Source: SHWC01 sp050173345 (GTDB lineage: Bacteria; Pseudomonadota; Alphaproteobacteria; UBA828). Taken from it: 64,000 nt of DNA. Positions within the stretch are counted from its first letter, which is position 1, and each line of letters begins with the position of its first letter. This document shows, piece by piece, positions 35,323-44,220 of the stretch. The notes under the pieces were generated by a model. The model was not told the DNA's origin. It ran no database searches and worked only from the letters and a program-made list of their open reading frames with translations. Where the stretch lies: positions 62,001 through 126,000 of the forward strand of contig JBFXKW010000003.1 of the NCBI GenBank assembly GCA_050173345.1. The letters are read 5' to 3'. The position numbers were made by a program, and so were the translations under genes.

Positions 35323-36408
35323 ATGATGTCTTTGACGAGCGAGCATGCAGCCGCTTCGCCGGCCTTCGCGGACGACGACGCCCGCTGGGCCGCGATCGTA
35401 CGCCGCGACCCGGCCGCCGATGGCTGGTTCTACACCGCGGTGAAGACCACCGGAATCTATTGCCGGCCGTCCTGCACGGCGCGCCTGCCGCGCCGCGAGA
35501 ACGTCAGCTTCCATCAGACCTGCGCCGAAGCGGAGGCCGCTGGTTTCCGCCCGTGCAAGCGCTGCCGGCCCAACGAGGCGCCGCCCGCCGAGCGCCGCGC
35601 GGCTGTCATCGCCAAGGCGTGCCGGCTGATCGAGGCGGCCGAGGAGACACCCGACCTCGACGCCGTGGCGTCCGCGGTCGGCATGAGCCGGTTCCATTTC
35701 CAGCGCGTCTTCAAGGCGGTCACCGGGCTGACGCCCCGCGCCTATGCCGCGGGCCATCGCGCGAACCGGCTGCGCGACGGCCTCACGCAGGCGCGCACGG
35801 TGACCGATGCGATCTACGACGCCGGCTTCAACTCGAGCGGACGCTTCTACGCCGGCTCGGCCGCGATGCTCGGCATGACGCCGACCAGTTACCGCACCGG
35901 CGGCCGCGGCGCCGAAATCCGCTTCGCGGTCGGCCAATGCTCGCTCGGCGCGATCCTGGTCGCGGCGAGCCCGGCCGGCATCTGCGCCATCATGCTGGGC
36001 GACGACCCGGACGGCCTGGCGCGCGAGCTTCAGCGGCGCTTCCCGAAGGCCGCGCTGGTCGGCGGCGACGCCGCGTTCGAACGCTGGGTCGCCCAGGTGA
36101 TCGGCCTGGTCGAGGCGCCGCGGCTCGGCCTCGACCTGCCGCTCGACGTGCGCGGCACGGCGTTCCAGCGTCGCGTCTGGCAGGCGCTCCGCGCCATCCC
36201 GCCCGGCGAGACGGCGAGCTATGCCGAGATTGCCGCCAAGATCGGCGCACCCAAGGCGGTACGCGCGGTCGCCCAGGCCTGCGCCGCCAACCCGCTCGCG
36301 GTCGCGATCCCCTGCCACCGTGTCGTCAGGACCGACAGCGCGTTGTCCGGCTATCGCTGGGGCGTCGAGCGCAAGCGCGCCTTGCTCGAGCGCGAGGCCG
36401 CGGCGTGA
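35323..36408 (+). CDS. ada: Bifunctional Ada: alkylation-response regulator and O6-methylguanine-DNA methyltransferase
   Basis: The 361-residue protein combines the zinc-binding methylphosphotriester domain (Cys ligands in GIYCRPSCTARLP and FRPCKRCRP), an AraC-type helix-turn-helix (about 90-190) and the methyltransferase domain (about 200-355) with the active site AIPCHRVV. Methyl transfer to the N-terminal cysteine turns Ada into an activator of its own gene and other repair genes. The ATG at 35323 follows GAGGAG. The next gene overlaps it by 4 bp. Confidence 0.96.
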   Translation: MMSLTSEHAAASPAFADDDARWAAIVRRDPAADGWFYTAVKTTGIYCRPSCTARLPRRENVSFHQTCAEAEAAGFRPCKRCRPNEAPPAERRAAVIAKACRLIEAAEETPDLDAVASAVGMSRFHFQRVFKAVTGLTPRAYAAGHRANRLRDGLTQARTVTDAIYDAGFNSSGRFYAGSAAMLGMTPTSYRTGGRGAEIRFAVGQCSLGAILVAASPAGICAIMLGDDPDGLARELQRRFPKAALVGGDAAFERWVAQVIGLVEAPRLGLDLPLDVRGTAFQRRVWQALRAIPPGETASYAEIAAKIGAPKAVRAVAQACAANPLAVAIPCHRVVRTDSALSGYRWGVERKRALLEREAAA

Positions 36409-37139
36409 CGGCGTCCGCGCGATCGAAGCCGCCGGCCGACGCGGCGCCACTCGCCGCGCTCGACTGGCGGGGCATCGAAGGCCAGCTCGACGAGCATGGC
36501 TGCGCGCTGGCCGGCGGCGTGCTGTCCGCCGACGCCTGCGCCTCGCTCGCGGCGATCTACCGCTCGGACGGGCCGTTCCGCCGCCATGTGGTGATGGAGC
36601 GCCACGGCTATGGCCGCGGCGAGTACCGCTACTTCGCCTACCCCCTGCCCGGCCTGGTGGCCGCGCTGCGCGAGGCGTTCTATCCGCCGCTTGCCGAGAT
36701 CGCCAACCGCTGGAGCGCCGCGCTCCGCATCGAGACGCGCTACCCGGCTGACCATGTGGCCTATCTCGCGCGCTGCCACGCCGCCGGGCAGACCAAGCCG
36801 ACGCCGCTGCTCCTGCAATACGCCGAGGGCGACTACAACTGCCTGCACCAGGACCTCTATGGCGAGCACGTCTTCCCGCTGCAGGTCGCGATCCTGCTCT
36901 CGGAGCCGGGCCGCGACTTCGAGGGCGGCGAGTTCGTGCTGACCGAGCAGCGCCCGCGCATGCAGTCGCGCGTCGAGGTGGTGCCGCTCGGCCAGGGCGA
37001 CGCCGTGATCTTCCCGGTGCGCGAGCGGCCGGTGCCGGGCGCGCGCGGCATACGGCGGGTAAACTTGCGCCACGGCGTGAGCCGCCTGCGCGCCGGCCAC
37101 CGCATGACCCTCGGCCTCATCTTCCACGACGCCAAGTGA
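36405..37139 (+). CDS. 2OG-Fe(II) oxygenase of the COG3826 type, downstream of ada
   Basis: The 244-residue protein begins with GTG inside the ada stop (GTGA). The iron and 2-oxoglutarate ligands are in YNCLHQDLYGEHVFPLQVA (His-x-Asp) and VNLRHGVSRLRAGHRMTLG. This family (PF09859) often follows ada in Alphaproteobacteria. Coupled translation with ada points to a role in alkylation damage repair or tolerance, possibly like AlkB, although it is not an AlkB homologue by sequence. Catalytic activity has not, to my knowledge, been established. Confidence 0.85.
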   Translation: MTASARSKPPADAAPLAALDWRGIEGQLDEHGCALAGGVLSADACASLAAIYRSDGPFRRHVVMERHGYGRGEYRYFAYPLPGLVAALREAFYPPLAEIANRWSAALRIETRYPADHVAYLARCHAAGQTKPTPLLLQYAEGDYNCLHQDLYGEHVFPLQVAILLSEPGRDFEGGEFVLTEQRPRMQSRVEVVPLGQGDAVIFPVRERPVPGARGIRRVNLRHGVSRLRAGHRMTLGLIFHDAK

Positions 37140-37224
37140 GCGCCGCGGCTCCCACGGACGCGGCGAACAGCTCGGCCTGGAGGGCCGCGCCGTTCCCTAA
37201 CATGGTCATGCCCGGCGGCTTCAT

Positions 37225-38073
37225 TTAATCTATAATGAAAGAATCTGCCGCTACCTCGACACAATACCTACAACTATCATCGCCAGTACCAAACAGTGTG
37301 ATTCGATGCCCTGAGGTTATATTGCTACGATTGAGTCCTTTTGAACGGAAAAAATGCAAAAACTCTTTTCTTTTATTTTCTGAAATTTTCATAGGAAACC
37401 GATTTGTGTAAAAATATACCAGCCAAATATGCGTTCCATCAGAGCGGGGGCCTGCCGAGAGAAAGCGTGTTCCTAAAGAATCCCTCCCAGGCCAATTTCT
37501 AACTTGGCCGTCATTGTCAATGTGCTTTATGTTCTTTCCACCAGCGAGAAGTATCACTTCAGTCGCTTGGTGTTGTGGCGCAGGGGTGAGCCATGTCGAT
37601 TTACTTACGTCACGGGGACGAAGCTCGAAATGCCTCAGATCGTCACTCGGGAAGCGTATCCGAAACTGAATAAAAAGATCGTGGTGGCCCGTTGGAGCGT
37701 CCCCCTCCCACTTTTCTTCATGCCTTTCTATGCCAAAATTTAAACCCTCGGCGCCATAATTTTTCCAATACTCTTGAGTGATTCCGTAGTGTCGTTTGCC
37801 ACTTCCGTGTATACTTATCTTTCTTATTCTCTGAAATCCCGATGAATAAATATATACATCTGGCTGATTCCTGCTGGCCCAGATTTTCCAAACATCACTG
37901 TGTTGCCCACTTGGATCACCCACACCAAATCTGCACTCAAACGAACGATTTTTCATCTTCTTCCCACTTATATCATACACTAACAATTCAGAATTCGCTA
38001 TCAGTAGCGTGCTGTTTTTCCCAGAGTCAAATCCGGACTTCCCGATAGCCGTTACAGCAGAGTGAAAAGCCAC
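37225..38073 (-). CDS. AT-rich gene of unknown function
   Basis: A 282-residue product I do not recognise. Base composition is well below 50% G+C by eye, in sharp contrast to the G+C-rich genes on both sides, and codon use is unlike theirs (many A- and T-ending codons). The protein is rich in aromatic, His and Arg residues and in short alternating strands (NSELLVYDISGKKM, PDVYIYSSGFQRIRKI, NIKHIDNDGQVRNWPG), suggesting a beta-rich fold, perhaps a propeller. No signal peptide or membrane helix is evident. The start is GTG with a stop nine bases upstream in frame and no clear ribosome site. This looks like an acquired gene inserted next to the 3' end of the glycolipid-binding gene. Confidence 0.6.
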   Translation of the reverse strand: MAFHSAVTAIGKSGFDSGKNSTLLIANSELLVYDISGKKMKNRSFECRFGVGDPSGQHSDVWKIWASRNQPDVYIYSSGFQRIRKISIHGSGKRHYGITQEYWKNYGAEGLNFGIERHEEKWEGDAPTGHHDLFIQFRIRFPSDDLRHFELRPRDVSKSTWLTPAPQHQATEVILLAGGKNIKHIDNDGQVRNWPGRDSLGTRFLSAGPRSDGTHIWLVYFYTNRFPMKISENKRKEFLHFFRSKGLNRSNITSGHRITLFGTGDDSCRYCVEVAADSFIID

Positions 38074-38082
38074 GCACTACGT

Positions 38083-38643
38083 TCACGGCGGCGGCTCGGC
38101 TTCCCACAACTCCGGATAGCGCCGCACGAAGCCGTCGGGCGCGAGCTCGAGCAGGCCCCGATAGCCGAAGCGCGGCGCCTCGTACCAGTAGGCGTGCTCG
38201 CCGCGCCGCTGGTAGGTCTGCGCCAGCTCGCTCAGCGTGCCGGCGTCGATGTCGAGCCAGGCCGCGGGCAGATGGGCGGTCTCGCCATCCGGGATCGGCA
38301 CGCGGCGGAGCGGCAGGAGGTTGGTCGCCGGCGTGAAGCCGAGGTCGAGATCGGTCAGGTGATCGAGCCCCGGCACCAACGCGCCGTTCAGCGCCCAGGC
38401 GCCGTCCCGGCGCACCGCCGCATAGTCGATGCGGCGCGTGCCGAGCAGGCCGTGCACCTGCCCCGCCATCGTCTCCCAGTCGGCAGCGCAATCGACCGCG
38501 TAGGCGAGGCTCGCCGGCCCGGCCTCGTGGCGGAACACGGCGACGCCGTCGAGCCGCCAGCCGGTATCGGTCCGCTGCAGCCGGCTCGCCTCGTGGCCCG
38601 GCACATCGAGCCGTCGCCAGAACGCGGAAGCCACGATCGTCAT
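38083..38643 (-). CDS. Putative glycolipid-binding protein (PF06475)
   Basis: The 186-residue protein starts at the ATG at 38643 and fits the PF06475 putative glycolipid-binding family (FWRRLDVPGHEASRLQRT, DGVAVFRHEAGPASLAYAVD, and the C-terminal YWYEAPRFGYRGLLELAPDG). The fold is related to the lipoprotein LolA/LppX-like half-barrel. It has no signal peptide. Function in bacteria is unknown. The AT-rich gene follows after only about 10 bp. Confidence 0.78.
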   Translation of the reverse strand: MTIVASAFWRRLDVPGHEASRLQRTDTGWRLDGVAVFRHEAGPASLAYAVDCAADWETMAGQVHGLLGTRRIDYAAVRRDGAWALNGALVPGLDHLTDLDLGFTPATNLLPLRRVPIPDGETAHLPAAWLDIDAGTLSELAQTYQRRGEHAYWYEAPRFGYRGLLELAPDGFVRRYPELWEAEPPP

Positions 38644-38812
38644 GAGGCCTTGCCTCTGAAGTTGGAGCGTACACGCCAGGGTTGCCCGCGGCCATCCCTG
38701 CAAGCCTCCTCAACGTTCGGGCGCTGGAATCCGTTCAACAATCGGGCGTAATCGCCTATTGATTGGCGCCTATTGATTGGTCCTTCAGGCGCTACGATCG
38801 AGGGATGTGGCG

Positions 38813-40399
38813 ATGGCGAACCCCGACCGCGACGATGCGATCTTCGTCGGCAAAGGCGGCGAGACCGCCGAATTCCTGACGCTCCACCTCGCCAACCGCC
38901 ACGGCCTCGTCACCGGCGCGACCGGCACCGGCAAGACCGTCACGCTCCAGGTGCTCGCCGAAGGCTTCTCGCGCGCCGGCGTGCCCGTGTTCGCGGCGGA
39001 CATCAAGGGCGACCTCTCCGGCATCGGCGCCGCGGGCGAGGCCAAGGAGGCGCTGGTCAAGCGCGCCCAGGGCATGGGCATCGGCTACGAGCCGGACCGC
39101 TTCCCCGTGGTGTTCTGGGATTTGTTCGGCGAGCAGGGCCACCCGATGCGCACCACCGTCTCCGAGGTCGGTCCGGTGCTGCTGTCGCGGCTCATGGACC
39201 TGAACGACGTGCAGGAGGGCGTCCTCAACATCGCGTTCCGCGTCGCCGACGAGCAGGGCCTGCTGCTGCTCGACCTCAAGGACTTCCGCGCCATCCTCGG
39301 CTACATCGCCGAGCACGCCGCCGAGCTGACCACGCAATACGGCAACGTCTCCAAGGCGACCATCGGCGCGATCCAGCGCCAGATCCTCGTGCTGGAGAAC
39401 CAGGGCGGCGCCAAGTTCTTCAGCGAGCCGGCGCTCGCCTTGAAGGACTTCCTGCGCACCGACCGCAACGGCCGCGGCGTCATCAACATCCTCGCCGCCG
39501 ACAAGCTGATGGAGAGCCCGCGGCTCTACGCCACGTTCCTGCTCTGGCTGCTCTCCGAGCTGTTCGAGGAGTTGCCCGAGGTCGGCGACCTCGACAAGCC
39601 GAAGCTCTGCTTCTTCTTCGACGAGGCGCATCTCCTCTTCACCGACGCGCCAAAGGCGCTGCTCGACATAATCGAGCAGGTGGTGCGCATGATCCGCTCG
39701 AAGGGCGTCGGCGTCTATTTCGTGACGCAGAACCCGCTCGACGTGCCGGACAGGGTGCTGTCGCAGCTCGGCAACCGCGTCCAGCACGCGCTCCGCGCCT
39801 TCACGCCGCGCGACCAGAAGGCGGTGAACGCGGCGGCGCAGACCTTCCGCCAGAACCCGGCGCTCGACACGGCGCGGGTCATCACGGAGCTCGGCAAGGG
39901 CGAGGCGCTGGTCTCCTTCCTCGAAGGCAACGGCACGCCCCGGATCGTCGAGCGGGTCATGGTCAGGCCGCCCGCGGCGCGCATGGGGCCGATCACGCCG
40001 GAGGAGCGCAAGGCCCTCATCGACGCCTCGCCCGTCAGGGGGCGCTACGAGCGGGCGATCGATTCCGAGTCCGCCTACGAACTGCTCCAGAGCCGCGTGC
40101 AATCCGCCGCCGCGCCGTCGCCCGGCCAGCCTGCGCCGCAAGGGGAAGCCGCGCCCGCGGGCGGCGGCGTGCTTGGCCAGCTCGGCGCCATCGTCGGCTC
40201 GATCTTCGGCACCAACCGGCCGCGCGGCCGGCGTCTCTCCTCCGGCCAGCTGATCGCGCGCAGCGTGGCGCGCACCGTCACCAACCAGGTCGCCGGCAAG
40301 ATGGCAGCCGAGCTCGGCAAGTCGGTCGGCGGCCCGATCGGCGCCTCGGTCGGCCGCGCCATCGTGCGCGGTGCGCTCGGCAGCATCCTGAGGCGCTAG
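38813..40399 (+). CDS. HerA-like ATPase of the DUF853/YjgR group
   Basis: The 528-residue protein is a FtsK/HerA-type P-loop ATPase with Walker A GATGTGKTVTL (about 36-46), Walker B CFFFDEAHLLF, and the DUF853 layout throughout (VPVFAADIKGDLSG; NPLDVPDRVLSQLGNRVQHA). The C-terminal 100 residues are a Gly/Ala-rich linker and a short basic domain. YjgR-type proteins are common and of unknown function; no nuclease NurA or defence genes are adjacent. The methyltransferase gene starts 3 bp after its stop. Confidence 0.9.
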   Translation: MANPDRDDAIFVGKGGETAEFLTLHLANRHGLVTGATGTGKTVTLQVLAEGFSRAGVPVFAADIKGDLSGIGAAGEAKEALVKRAQGMGIGYEPDRFPVVFWDLFGEQGHPMRTTVSEVGPVLLSRLMDLNDVQEGVLNIAFRVADEQGLLLLDLKDFRAILGYIAEHAAELTTQYGNVSKATIGAIQRQILVLENQGGAKFFSEPALALKDFLRTDRNGRGVINILAADKLMESPRLYATFLLWLLSELFEELPEVGDLDKPKLCFFFDEAHLLFTDAPKALLDIIEQVVRMIRSKGVGVYFVTQNPLDVPDRVLSQLGNRVQHALRAFTPRDQKAVNAAAQTFRQNPALDTARVITELGKGEALVSFLEGNGTPRIVERVMVRPPAARMGPITPEERKALIDASPVRGRYERAIDSESAYELLQSRVQSAAAPSPGQPAPQGEAAPAGGGVLGQLGAIVGSIFGTNRPRGRRLSSGQLIARSVARTVTNQVAGKMAAELGKSVGGPIGASVGRAIVRGALGSILRR

Positions 40400-40401
40400 A
40401 C

Positions 40402-41235
40402 GTGACGGACCGCGCGCGGCACGTCGTCGACTTCTATTCGCGCCACCCGATCTCGGCGGAGCACATCCTAGCCAAGCTCGCGGCCGAGCGCGGGAACCTC
40501 GACGATCTGCGCCCCGACGAGCTGTTCCCGCACGACCAGGACCACTATGGCGGCCTCGCGGTGAACGATGCGATCGCGGAGCGCGCCGGCATCGGCCAGA
40601 GCACCAGGGTCGCCGATTTCTGCGCCGGCCTCGGCGGCCCGGCGCGCTACATGGCGCACCGCTACGGCGCCGAGGTCACCGGCATCGAGCTCAATCCCTC
40701 GCGCGCCGAGGGCGCGGAGGCGCTGACCCGGCGCGTCGGCCTCGCCGGCCGCGTGCGCGTCATCGAAGGCGACGTGACCGGCACCAGCCTGCCCGCCGCC
40801 TCGTTCGACGTGGTGATGAGCCAGGAGGCCTTCCTGCACATTCCCGACAAGGCGGCTGCCGTGCGCGAGGCCCATCGCCTGCTGAAGGACGGCGGCCGGC
40901 TCTGCTTCACCGACTGGGTCGTGCACCGCCCGCTCAGCGCGGACGAGGCCGAGACCATGTGGCGCGGCATCGCCGCGCAGACGCTGCAAAGCGTCGAGAG
41001 CTATCGCACGATGCTGGAAAGTGCGGGCTTCGGCGTCGAGAGCATCGACGACCTCACCGCCGACTGGGGCACGATCCTCGCCGAGCGCCTCGCCATGTAT
41101 CGCAAGCTGCGCGAGGAGACGCTGGCGCGCGGCATGCCCGCGGGCGACGAGGCGTTCTATTCGGCCTATGTGCGCCTCGTCGAGCTGGTGCAGAGCCGCG
41201 CGCTCGGCGGCGCGAGGTTCACCGCGGTCAAATGA
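40402..41235 (+). CDS. Class I SAM-dependent methyltransferase
   Basis: The 277-residue protein starts with GTG 3 bp after the HerA-like gene. It has motif I VADFCAGLGGPARYMA, the acidic post-I end VTGIELNPSR, and FDVVMSQEAFLHIPDK. It resembles sarcosine/phosphoethanolamine-type small-molecule N-methyltransferases. The substrate is unknown. Tight coupling to the upstream gene may be only transcriptional. Confidence 0.85.
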   Translation: MTDRARHVVDFYSRHPISAEHILAKLAAERGNLDDLRPDELFPHDQDHYGGLAVNDAIAERAGIGQSTRVADFCAGLGGPARYMAHRYGAEVTGIELNPSRAEGAEALTRRVGLAGRVRVIEGDVTGTSLPAASFDVVMSQEAFLHIPDKAAAVREAHRLLKDGGRLCFTDWVVHRPLSADEAETMWRGIAAQTLQSVESYRTMLESAGFGVESIDDLTADWGTILAERLAMYRKLREETLARGMPAGDEAFYSAYVRLVELVQSRALGGARFTAVK

Positions 41236-41391
41236 TCCCAAAACCGTCCCAGGAATCCTGTCATCGAGAGTCACATTCCGGCGCCGCCGGTGCTGTGTTA
41301 GCGTAATCAATAGGGGCTGCACGAACGCGTACGGCGCGCGCAAACTTCGGCGAACCTGGCGAAAGTGCTTCCGCCTGCTCTGGAGGGTGGA

Positions 41392-42849
41392 ATGCTGCGA
41401 ATGCTGCTGACTCTGCTGGCGATAGTGTCGCTGGTCGCCAGCGCCTGGTGTGCCTCCGCTCGAGCCGAAAATGAAGACGCCGGCGAAGACGACGACCTGC
41501 CGCCGCTCGTAGAGCTCGCCCTGCAGCCATGGACCGGCACCTTCGATCAAATGGTCGAACGGAAGATGATCCGCGTCGTCATGCCGGTCGGGCTGACCAC
41601 CTATTTCCTGGACGGCAAGGAGCAGAGCGGCCTCACCTACGAGTTCACGCAGGAGTTCGAGAAGCACCTGCGGAAGACTCTCGGGAAACGCGGGCGCGAT
41701 CTGCAAGTGGTCGTGATTCCGAGCCGGCGCGACCGGCTGCTCGACATGGTGGTCGAGGGGCGTGCCGACATCGCGGCCGGCAGCGTCACCGTCACCGAGG
41801 ATCGTGCCGCCATCGTCGATTTCAGCGCGCCGTTCCAGTCCAACGTCAAGGAGCTGATCGTCACCGGAACCGGGACGCCGCCGGCCAAGAGCCTCGATGA
41901 GCTGGTTGGGATCGAACTGCATGTGCGCAAGTCGACGAGCCACTGGCACAGCCTCGAGCAGATCAATGCCGAGCGGAAGGCGCGCGGCGCGCCGCCGCTC
42001 ACGGTCGTGCCGGCGGACGAACTGCTGCGCATCGAGGACCTTCTCGAGATGGTCAGCGCCGGCGTGATCCCGGCGACCGTTTCCGATGACGGCGTCGCCG
42101 ACGTGTTCGCACGCTATTTCGGCAGCATCGTCCTGCATCGCGACGTGCCGCTCGCCGAGGGGCGCCGCCTGGCCTGGGCCTATCGCAAGGGCGATGCCGA
42201 GCTGGGCAAGGCGATCAACGGCTTCGTCAAGACGGCGAGCCAGGGCACGGCGCTGCGCAACATCATCGTGGCCAAATACTGGAAAAACACGAAGTGGCTG
42301 GACAGGGTGCGCGACCCGGAGGATCGGGACAGGCTCCAGCAGCTGAGCGAGTATTTCCGGAAATATGCCGGGCAGTACGACTTCGACTGGCTGATGGTTG
42401 CGGCGCAAGGCTACCAGGAATCGCGCCTCGACCAGTCGGTGCGCAGCCATGCCGGCGCCGTCGGCATCATGCAGCTCTTGCCGGCGACGGCCGCCGATGC
42501 GTCGGTCGGCATCCCGGACATCCACATCGCCGAGCACAACATCCACGCCGGCGTGAAGTACCTCCGTCACCTGCGCGACCAGTATCTGAGCGACCCGGCC
42601 CTGAGCGACCTGGACCGCACGCTGATGAGCTTCGCCGCCTACAACGCCGGCCCCGGAAACCTCCGCAAGGCCCAGAAGCGGGCGGACAAGCTGACGCTCG
42701 ACCGCAATGTCTGGTTCGACAATGTGGAGATCGCGATGGGCCAAACCGTCGGCCGCGAGCCGGTCAACTATGTGCGCAGCATCTTCAAGTACTACACCGC
42801 GTTCAAGCTCATCGCCGCCGAAACCGAGGCACGCCACGCCCGAGAATAG
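41392..42849 (+). CDS. MltF-like lytic murein transglycosylase
   Basis: The 485-residue product starts at the ATG at 41392 after GGAGGGTGG. It has an N-terminal signal peptide (MLRMLLTLLAIVSLVASAWC, with a cysteine at residue 20, so possibly a lipoprotein), a solute-binding-protein family 3 domain (about 55-290) and a C-terminal SLT domain (about 320-470) with the catalytic Glu in AAQGYQESRLDQ and the AYNAGPGNL motif. This is the MltF architecture: a peptidoglycan-cleaving enzyme with a regulatory domain. Confidence 0.88.
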   Translation: MLRMLLTLLAIVSLVASAWCASARAENEDAGEDDDLPPLVELALQPWTGTFDQMVERKMIRVVMPVGLTTYFLDGKEQSGLTYEFTQEFEKHLRKTLGKRGRDLQVVVIPSRRDRLLDMVVEGRADIAAGSVTVTEDRAAIVDFSAPFQSNVKELIVTGTGTPPAKSLDELVGIELHVRKSTSHWHSLEQINAERKARGAPPLTVVPADELLRIEDLLEMVSAGVIPATVSDDGVADVFARYFGSIVLHRDVPLAEGRRLAWAYRKGDAELGKAINGFVKTASQGTALRNIIVAKYWKNTKWLDRVRDPEDRDRLQQLSEYFRKYAGQYDFDWLMVAAQGYQESRLDQSVRSHAGAVGIMQLLPATAADASVGIPDIHIAEHNIHAGVKYLRHLRDQYLSDPALSDLDRTLMSFAAYNAGPGNLRKAQKRADKLTLDRNVWFDNVEIAMGQTVGREPVNYVRSIFKYYTAFKLIAAETEARHARE

Positions 42850-42950
42850 GCAGGCCGAAGGCGGAGCCTCTTATGGCGAGCGGTTTCGCCTGCGCCGCCC
42901 GCACCGCCACACCGAGGCCGCCAGCACGCTTCGACGACGGTGCCAAGCAG

Positions 42951-43037
42951 TGGTGGCCCCTCCGGGAGTCGAACCCGGACCTTCTTGCGAAGAACGGATT
43001 TTAAGTCCGTTGCGTCTACCGGTTCCGCCAAGGGGCC
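42951..43037 (-). tRNA. tRNA-Leu (anticodon UAA)
   Basis: On the minus strand the 87-base gene runs from GGCCCCT at 43037 down to an encoded CCA at 42951. The 7-bp acceptor stem (GGCCCCT/AGGGGCC), the T loop GTTCGACTC, the anticodon loop CTTAAAA and a class II variable arm (TTCTTCGCAAGAA region) are all visible. Anticodon TAA is at 43003-43001. It reads UUA and UUG leucine codons, which are rare in a G+C-rich genome. Confidence 0.95.
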
Positions 43038-43077
43038 GCTGTCCGGGGCAGCTTCAGCGAACGTTCCCTCACCCTAA

Positions 43078-43101
43078 CCCTCTCCGCTCGGCGGGAGAGG
43101 G
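43078..43101. repeat. Palindrome between tRNA-Leu and cinA-like gene
   Basis: CCCTCTCCGC and GCGGGAGAGGG form an imperfect stem. It lies downstream of the minus-strand CinA-like gene and upstream of the tRNA, so it could end the first or insulate the second. It resembles the CCCTCCCGC hairpin at 18626 in style. Nothing else is evident in 43038-43187. Confidence 0.45.
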
Positions 43102-43187
43102 ATACGGAGGCTTGGCGAGCGATCAGCGAGCCTAGCCGCAGTTGGGCGAGGGGTGGTCCGGCCCGATCCTATCCCACCTCCGATGCT

Positions 43188-43949
43188 CTAGACACTCTCC
43201 TCCATCGGCTCGGCGCCGAGGGTTCGGATCAGGGCGGCGAGCTCGTCGGCCGCCCTGTCGAGCGCCGCCTTGTCCGTGCCGCGCAGGACCAGCGTGGTGC
43301 CGATCTTGCCGTCGCGCACGAACGGGTAGCTGCCGATCTCGAGCATGGCGTAGCGCGCCTGCAATTCGCCGAGCCCCTTCGCAATCTCGCCCTCGGGCAG
43401 GTAGGTCGCGATCGAACGCGAGCCGACCGTGGGCCCGGTCCGCAAGGTGGGCACCGCGGCCTCGAACATGGCGCGCATCACCGCCGGGATGCCGGCCATG
43501 ACATAGACGTTGCCGACGCGGAAGCCCGGCGCGCGGCTCAGCTTGTTCTCGATCAGCACGGCGCCTTCCGGTGCGTGCGCCATGCGCTGGCGCGCCTCGT
43601 TGAACTCGCGACCGGTCTCCTCATAGAACGCGGCGAGAACGCGATAGGCATCGGGGTGGATCACGTTCCTGACGCCGAACGCCTTGGCCACGCTGTCCGC
43701 CGTGATGTCGTCATGGGTCGGGCCGATGCCGCCCGTGGTGAAGACGTAGGTATAGCGCGTGCGCAGCGCGTTCACCGCTTCGACGATGGCGTCCTCCTCG
43801 TCCGTCACCACGCGGACCTCCTTGAGCCGGATGCCGAGCACCGCGAGCTGGCGGGCGATGTAGTTGAGGTTGGCGTCCTGCGTGCGGCCCGAGAGGATCT
43901 CGTTGCCGATCAGGAGGATCGCGGCGGTCGGCGCAGCGGGCTCGGTCAT
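43188..43949 (-). CDS. CinA N-terminal-type molybdopterin-binding protein
   Basis: The 253-residue protein starts at the ATG at 43949; the frame is open far upstream through the REP element, which is not coding. It is the stand-alone MoCF-binding domain of CinA (ILLIGNEILSGRTQDANLNY, VFTTGGIGPTHDDITADSVA) without the PncC nicotinamide-nucleotide amidase domain. In full-length CinA this half hydrolyses ADP-ribose-type substrates. It is divergent from map. Confidence 0.85.
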   Translation of the reverse strand: MTEPAAPTAAILLIGNEILSGRTQDANLNYIARQLAVLGIRLKEVRVVTDEEDAIVEAVNALRTRYTYVFTTGGIGPTHDDITADSVAKAFGVRNVIHPDAYRVLAAFYEETGREFNEARQRMAHAPEGAVLIENKLSRAPGFRVGNVYVMAGIPAVMRAMFEAAVPTLRTGPTVGSRSIATYLPEGEIAKGLGELQARYAMLEIGSYPFVRDGKIGTTLVLRGTDKAALDRAADELAALIRTLGAEPMEESV

Positions 43950-44044
43950 GACGGTTCCATCGTGCCGTTCTCTTGGTGCGGGCCGATCATAGCGGAACGC
44001 CGGGGGAACCCGACAGCCCGCCGTCAACCGTGCGGCGGCGGCCC

Positions 44045-44113
44045 CGTCCTTCGACAGGCTCAGGACGAGGCCGAAACCCCAAGCCCTCATGCTGAGCTTG
44101 TCGAAGCATGAGG
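44045..44113. repeat. Inverted REP pair (family A), copy 2
   Basis: The same twin palindrome as at 21547-21617, in the opposite orientation, in the 271-bp gap between the divergent cinA-like and map genes. The rest of that gap holds no gene that I can see. Confidence 0.85.
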
Positions 44114-44220
44114 ACGCCGCATCTCCCCACCCGCCCCACCCGCCGTCAGCGAGGTTGAAGCCGCCGCCGGTTGCTTTACATTCTGTGCCAACCGGACCAC
44201 AGCCAGATCGGACCAGCTTC

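Noticed and set aside
37140..38082. Mobile element carrying the AT-rich gene
   Set aside because: No transposase, integrase, terminal repeats or tRNA end was found at the borders, so only gene acquisition is claimed.
38813..41235. HerA-like ATPase plus methyltransferase as a phage-defence module
   Set aside because: The ATPase is the common DUF853/YjgR type and the methyltransferase looks like a small-molecule enzyme; no nuclease or other defence gene is adjacent.
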